Assembly (NCBI GenBank): GCA_034509495.1
Contig: CM067513.1
Span: forward strand, 17,072,047 to 17,136,046
DNA length: 64,000 bases
Direction: 5' to 3'
DNA from: Acestrorhynchus altus
Taxonomy: Eukaryota > Chordata > Actinopteri > Characiformes > Acestrorhynchidae
Shown here: positions 59,831 through 64,000 of the stretch, in pieces
How the letters are laid out: each line of letters starts with the position of its first letter
Numbering within the stretch: position 1 is the first letter of the stretch
Position numbers and translations under genes: made by a program
The notes under the pieces: generated by a model
Told to the model about the DNA's origin: nothing
The model's database searches: none
What the model saw: only the letters and a program-made list of their open reading frames with translations

Positions 59831-61185
59831 AAAATAATGTACATTCAAGTTGTTCTTTAATTTTATTTGGACTACTGTCCAGTATTTTGAACTTTTCATC
59901 ATAAACATCCTTGTCAATGTAATCATAACTTAAATAACTAAAAAAAAAAAAAAAAGACGCCCAAAACACTCTGGAGGATCTCAAATTTCCAACAGGATTT
60001 TTGAGAAATTAAGTTTTTTTTATTCCTCATAAAAAAATGTTGGTGCAAATAAATCTCACCTGAATCTCAAATGAAGACAAATTTAAGGAGCAGAGTATCT
60101 CCTGAAAATAATATGTGTGTCTGTCTCCTGTAAATAATTGTCTAATGTTTTGGTGAATAGAAGTTTGCCAAACTACAAAAACATCCCACAAAATTGGCCT
60201 AGGGTTCTAGAGGTTAACACTTGTATTCCCTTTATATGGTGTATATATCCAGTATTTTTAACCCAATTGCAAGTACAGAGCCACTGCTGGAACACTGAAG
60301 TACTGATCTTTGGTGAGTGGTCTCACTCAGGATTCAGCCTTTCAGTTTAGAGCATTAAGCTTTGAATATGATGCAACAATCAGCTTTATTTCTATTGATT
60401 CATCAAATCTTATCTTCTGATTAGTGTTCTTACAGCATAGAGTGAATCCCTAAAATGCTACTTCTGCAATATTTAACAGTTGTGAGACCAAAGCAACTCT
60501 CAGTCTCAGTCTAATCACATTCTTTGTACATATCACATCTGTGGCTACTCAGCCAATCAGATTTGTGCATTTATGATGAGTGCTGCAACTCGAGTGAATG
60601 AGACATACAGGGTTCCAGACAATGTCGCCCTGTCAACCAAGGCAAGATAAAAATAACACTGTTTTTGGACACTTTCAGGGTGTGTGCTGTGAAGCAAATT
60701 TGAGACATTATAAATGACCGTTCACCACTTGTAATATGAATGGGAGTTCTTGTTATGCTCAACATATGCTCCACTTTGTCCGGTTACCGGAAAAAGTCAT
60801 GGATTTTGACCAAAAAAGCAGCAAGCGGAATAGGGTGGATGAAATTGTGGCATTTGTTGGGAAAAGTAGTAATGTTGAGCATCACTTTGAATCAAGCTAC
60901 TAAGCATTTTTTATTTATTTTATTTTAAGAGGCACATTTCTGAGAATGAGAAGTTAGATATTAGGATGTTTTAGAGGATGTTTTTATTTATTTAATTTGA
61001 ATTAAACACCATTGAAACACCATGAAGCATATTTCCTTCATTACTAATTAAAATGTTTTTTTAAATATGTTTTTTTTTTCATTTGAAGTAATGCAAAAAT
61101 CTCTGATAATTGAATGAATGAATCAATTTTTAAATGAATCAGCTTTTATTCTGAGAAACCTCAAGCCATCACGGCTTGTGTAAAA
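59831..61185. other. Gene-free, AT-rich stretch
   Basis: Poly(A) run at 59940-59956. No gene. Short frames without domains. Confidence 0.5.
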
Positions 61186-61189
61186 TGCC

Positions 61190-62155
61190 TGTTACAGGCC
61201 TTTAATGGGAAAAGACAGGAGGTGATCATGTTCCTCAGTGTGGTTGGTGTTTCTCCAGTCAGCAGTGTCATATGGTGGCACTGCTTTAAGCCCTGTTAGG
61301 CTCATTTTATATGGTTGTGAATTGTGGGGAGGTTATCGAAGTGATGACATGCAGCTGAATGCTCTCATCTGGGTTTTCATGTTTCATTGAGTTCAGCAGT
61401 GGAAGGATCGGCTGGCTGGGCGCCAGCATTTCACAAGAGCAGGGAGAGGGATCGCATTCAGCAGGTAATCTGTTTATTCAAGTGTTCCGGCCCTGTAAAT
61501 GCAATTAAAGGAATGTTCCCTCATGCTAAAATCAACAGTCTGTTAGTTTTAATTGGGCAGCATTCATGACAACGTTAAGAAATTAAGGAAAATGTCATCG
61601 CCGCTAAGGATTTGATTTTTGGCATTGGTCAGAGCATGTCGTTCTATAATTGCGGAACTAAAGCAATTCTGCTTGTTTATCAGATTGAGTAAGCAGTGGC
61701 CTGAAGTGGCGCCCCTCGTTCCCCATGTGGAGTGTGCTCTAATTTGGTTATGCCTAATTAGCAGAGGCCTTTTATTTACATATTGATAGGGTGACCTTAA
61801 CTCGGAGCATCCCCAAAGGGGACAGCTGAAATTCTTCTATTCTGCTATAGCCCCGTTACTAATAGCACATGGGGTCAGGAACATATCATATAAGCTAATG
61901 TCATGCTGTATTGATTCCCGCGTGGTGTCCCTCGTCGAGGTGTGCACTCTTGGGAGGGGGGAATGTGCATGCTGATGGAAGTTGTGTTTCTCATTATTTG
62001 TTCAAAGCTGCCCCCCTCGTCTCAATGCAACATGAATTATTCAAACTATGGTAATGAGCCTCTGAGGAATTTCGAGGGCTTCTTTGATAGTGGTTCAATC
62101 CGGCACCATGGAGGGAGATGGGGGGCAGTTTCAGAGACAAAGGCTGACTGACAGA
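61190..62155. promoter_or_regulatory. Candidate conserved noncoding block upstream of id2
   Basis: Almost 1 kb of non-repetitive, balanced sequence with TAATT-type homeodomain cores (gttttaattgggcag, tgcctaattagcagagg), ctgtaaatgcaattaaagg, and gaattattcaaactatgg near 62030. It resembles vertebrate developmental enhancers in texture. About 7-8 kb upstream of id2. Inference without alignment. Confidence 0.35.
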
Positions 62156-62599
62156 GGAGGTGTGGGTGGGGTTGCCACCACATGTTTTTTTTTTTTTTTT
62201 TGTAACCCCCCCCCAGAGCTCTTGCTTCCCTGAAGGCCCCACGCATGGGCACTGTATCTCGCAGTGGAGCTCTGCCTGCCACAAGAGGACCTGCGTACAC
62301 ACAGGAAAGGGGATGTGAGAGAGAGAAAGGGATGTAGGCTTTGACATTCTCTCTGCCACCCTTCCTGACCTGACACTCTGAAACAAGAGAGCCAACCAAA
62401 GGGTCACTCTCAGATCCCCTGTGGTAGGGTAGGGATCTCCGATCCACCTAGCACTTACTGCAAATCTGAGCTGCAAATCACGTGGAGGTTTGAGCTGTCA
62501 TGATTAAAAAGGTTAATTGTTCAACAGCCAAAAATGAAGGAGATCTGAAACTACAGTATAATGTGATATAATCATGTATATAATATTTATGAATATGAA

Positions 62600-62742
62600 T
62601 ATATTGTCTAAATATAGTCCGTCATTATCTTATCCGCTTCTTCCTGAATAGCATGATGGTTGATCCAGAGCCCACCTGGAATCATTGGCTGCAAAGCAGG
62701 AATACCCCCTGGACAGGGTGCCAGTCCATCACAGGTTACCTA

Positions 62743-62812
<70 letters not shown>

Positions 62813-62965
62813 GGGCAGTTTAGCATAGCCAATTCATTTTTTAGGGAGGCCACCAACCGCATTCCTTTTTTAGGGAGGCGGGAGGAAACCCGCATGGACA
62901 CTGAAAGAACACAACAGACTCCTCACCCGAGCAGGTCTAACCCACAACCTCAGGCCCCTGAAGCT
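62600..62965 (-). repeat. Dispersed SINE-type repeat with internal (AC)n
   Basis: 'atcttatccgcttcttcctg', 'ctggacagggtgccagtcc', 'cctaggggcagtttagca', and 'ggcgggaggaaacccgcatgg' in this order are the hallmark of a very common teleost repeat read in antisense. Its (AC)n portion is expanded at 62742-62808. Confidence 0.75.
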
Positions 62966-63639
62966 GTGTGACAAGTTATTTTTTATGCATGATCATATAG
63001 TGGAGTCCAAATATGAAGAAAAAAGAAAAAAAAATCCCTCCACCAGCATGTTTGGGACGTTTCATTCTAGAAATTTTAGAGTTGACTCCAGTTCTGATTC
63101 CAAGTCATGGGAGCTGATGGAGCTGATTCTAATAATCTATTACACAGCAAGAGCAAGAGAAAAGAAACGATATCTATTTGTGATTTTTGGTTGGATGAAG
63201 AACCATTTCCTGTAAAATAGATATATGTCTTGGGTAATTTAAACCTTTTAAACTTATTGAATTATTACAATGATTGAAATAAATCAATGTAAAGGTTCTT
63301 TACCAATTTATAGGATCCTTACACTTGTAGCTACTTTACAGATTAGTTCTTTATGAAAACACCACCAGTTCCACCAGACGAGTTTATTTTGATCAAAGGT
63401 GTACAATTAGGAGGTGAATATTTATGAGTTAATGACTTTGACATTGCCCCCGTAGTTAGGCCAAGTCTTCTCAGATCCTGCTGAGTATGGAACCCAGGAC
63501 CCGAAGCCAACTCCCTGGATAACCAATGGGGCCAAACTGGTGGCAGGGAGGAAGAAGGAAAAGGCAGAAGTCAGCATGTGTATAGGAGCAAAGGGGCGTG
63601 TAAGTAAAAACCTTTTAAAGACAGGTGGGCACAAGTGAT

Positions 63640-63680
63640 TGGTTGAGGGAGGAAGGAAGGAAGGAAGGAAGGAAGGCATG
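63640..63680 (+). repeat. (GGAA)n microsatellite
   Basis: About seven GGAA units at 63650-63676. Confidence 0.95.
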
Positions 63681-63897
63681 GCATTTGAGTAACTTTGCAG
63701 TTTGCTAAAGCTTTCTTTTCTTTCTTTTCTTCTGTGGTACCACTCAAAGAAACCTGTTGCAGCCCCTTCATTTTTAAGAGTGTATTGTGATTGATGAATG
63801 GGGTATAAATGAAGACATCTTCCCACCTTGTTTGATCTTCAGTAAACATTCTAAGAATAGCTTGACCACAAGACCATTGACAATATTCCTAACCTTT

Positions 63898-63898
<1 letters not shown>

Positions 63899-63958
<60 letters not shown>
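63899..63958 (+). repeat. (AT)n microsatellite
   Basis: About 29 AT units near the right edge. 63000-63640 shows only AT-rich unique sequence and a GGTTC-type repeat fragment near 63290-63340. Confidence 0.97.
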
Positions 63959-63961
<3 letters not shown>

Positions 63962-64000
63962 ATAGATATATACACTAATTCTTGACACAAGCACCATTTC

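Overview
This window is vertebrate nuclear DNA, most likely from a teleost fish. It has spliced genes with GT-AG introns, many long (CA)n/(GT)n/(CT)n/(AT)n microsatellites, and many decayed Tc1-like transposons, MITEs, a LINE fragment and a tRNA-derived SINE of types common in fish. Several dispersed repeats resemble ones I associate with otophysan fishes (characins, catfishes). That narrower placement is recalled from memory and not proven here. There is one ambiguous base (n) at 18306.

Two protein-coding genes can be supported. On the + strand, from 26041 to 48001, nine exons encode the C-terminal part (about 668 residues) of Kidins220/ARMS, a neuronal membrane scaffold. They cover the conserved block after the KAP NTPase region, a proline/tyrosine-rich linker, a SAM-like segment and a long acidic tail ending in a PDZ ligand (ESVL). 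The ankyrin repeats, membrane segments and KAP domain are not seen in the 26 kb to the left, so they probably lie outside the window. On the - strand, 53853 to 53360, lies a complete id2 gene (helix-loop-helix inhibitor, 135 aa in two coding exons plus a 3'-UTR exon) with a TATA box, inverted and direct CCAAT boxes, GC boxes and a poly(A) signal. The two genes are tail to tail, the same arrangement as human ID2-KIDINS220.

Layout. 1-26040: intronic (kidins220) or upstream sequence, mostly decayed mobile elements (Tc1-like at 1, 1.6, 5.1, 8, 8.5 and 18.8 kb; LINE at 6-7.8 kb; SINE at 13.9 kb), microsatellites, a GC-rich patch at 13.2 kb, a candidate conserved noncoding block at 14.4-15.3 kb and a degenerate minisatellite at 24.7 kb. 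26041-48001: kidins220 exons separated by introns with further transposons and microsatellites. 48002 to about 49710: kidins220 3' UTR, carrying a MITE. 49.7-52.35 kb: short intergenic region. 52.36-54.2 kb: id2 and its promoter. 54.28-55.25 kb: nearly 1 kb of (GT)-rich simple sequence. 55.6-55.86 kb: a CpG-rich promoter-like patch with a CRE and a possible divergent first exon. 56.2-56.8 kb: simple repeats. 57.1-57.9 kb: a long foldback element. 61.2-62.15 kb: a second candidate conserved noncoding block. The rest is AT-rich repeat-derived DNA.

I found no novel multi-gene system. The most interesting signals concern splicing and regulation: a long (TG)n tract touching the 3' splice site of the SAM-coding exon, a run of phase-symmetric kidins220 exons including a 30-nt microexon, a MITE in the kidins220 3' UTR, and the CpG/CRE patch upstream of id2.
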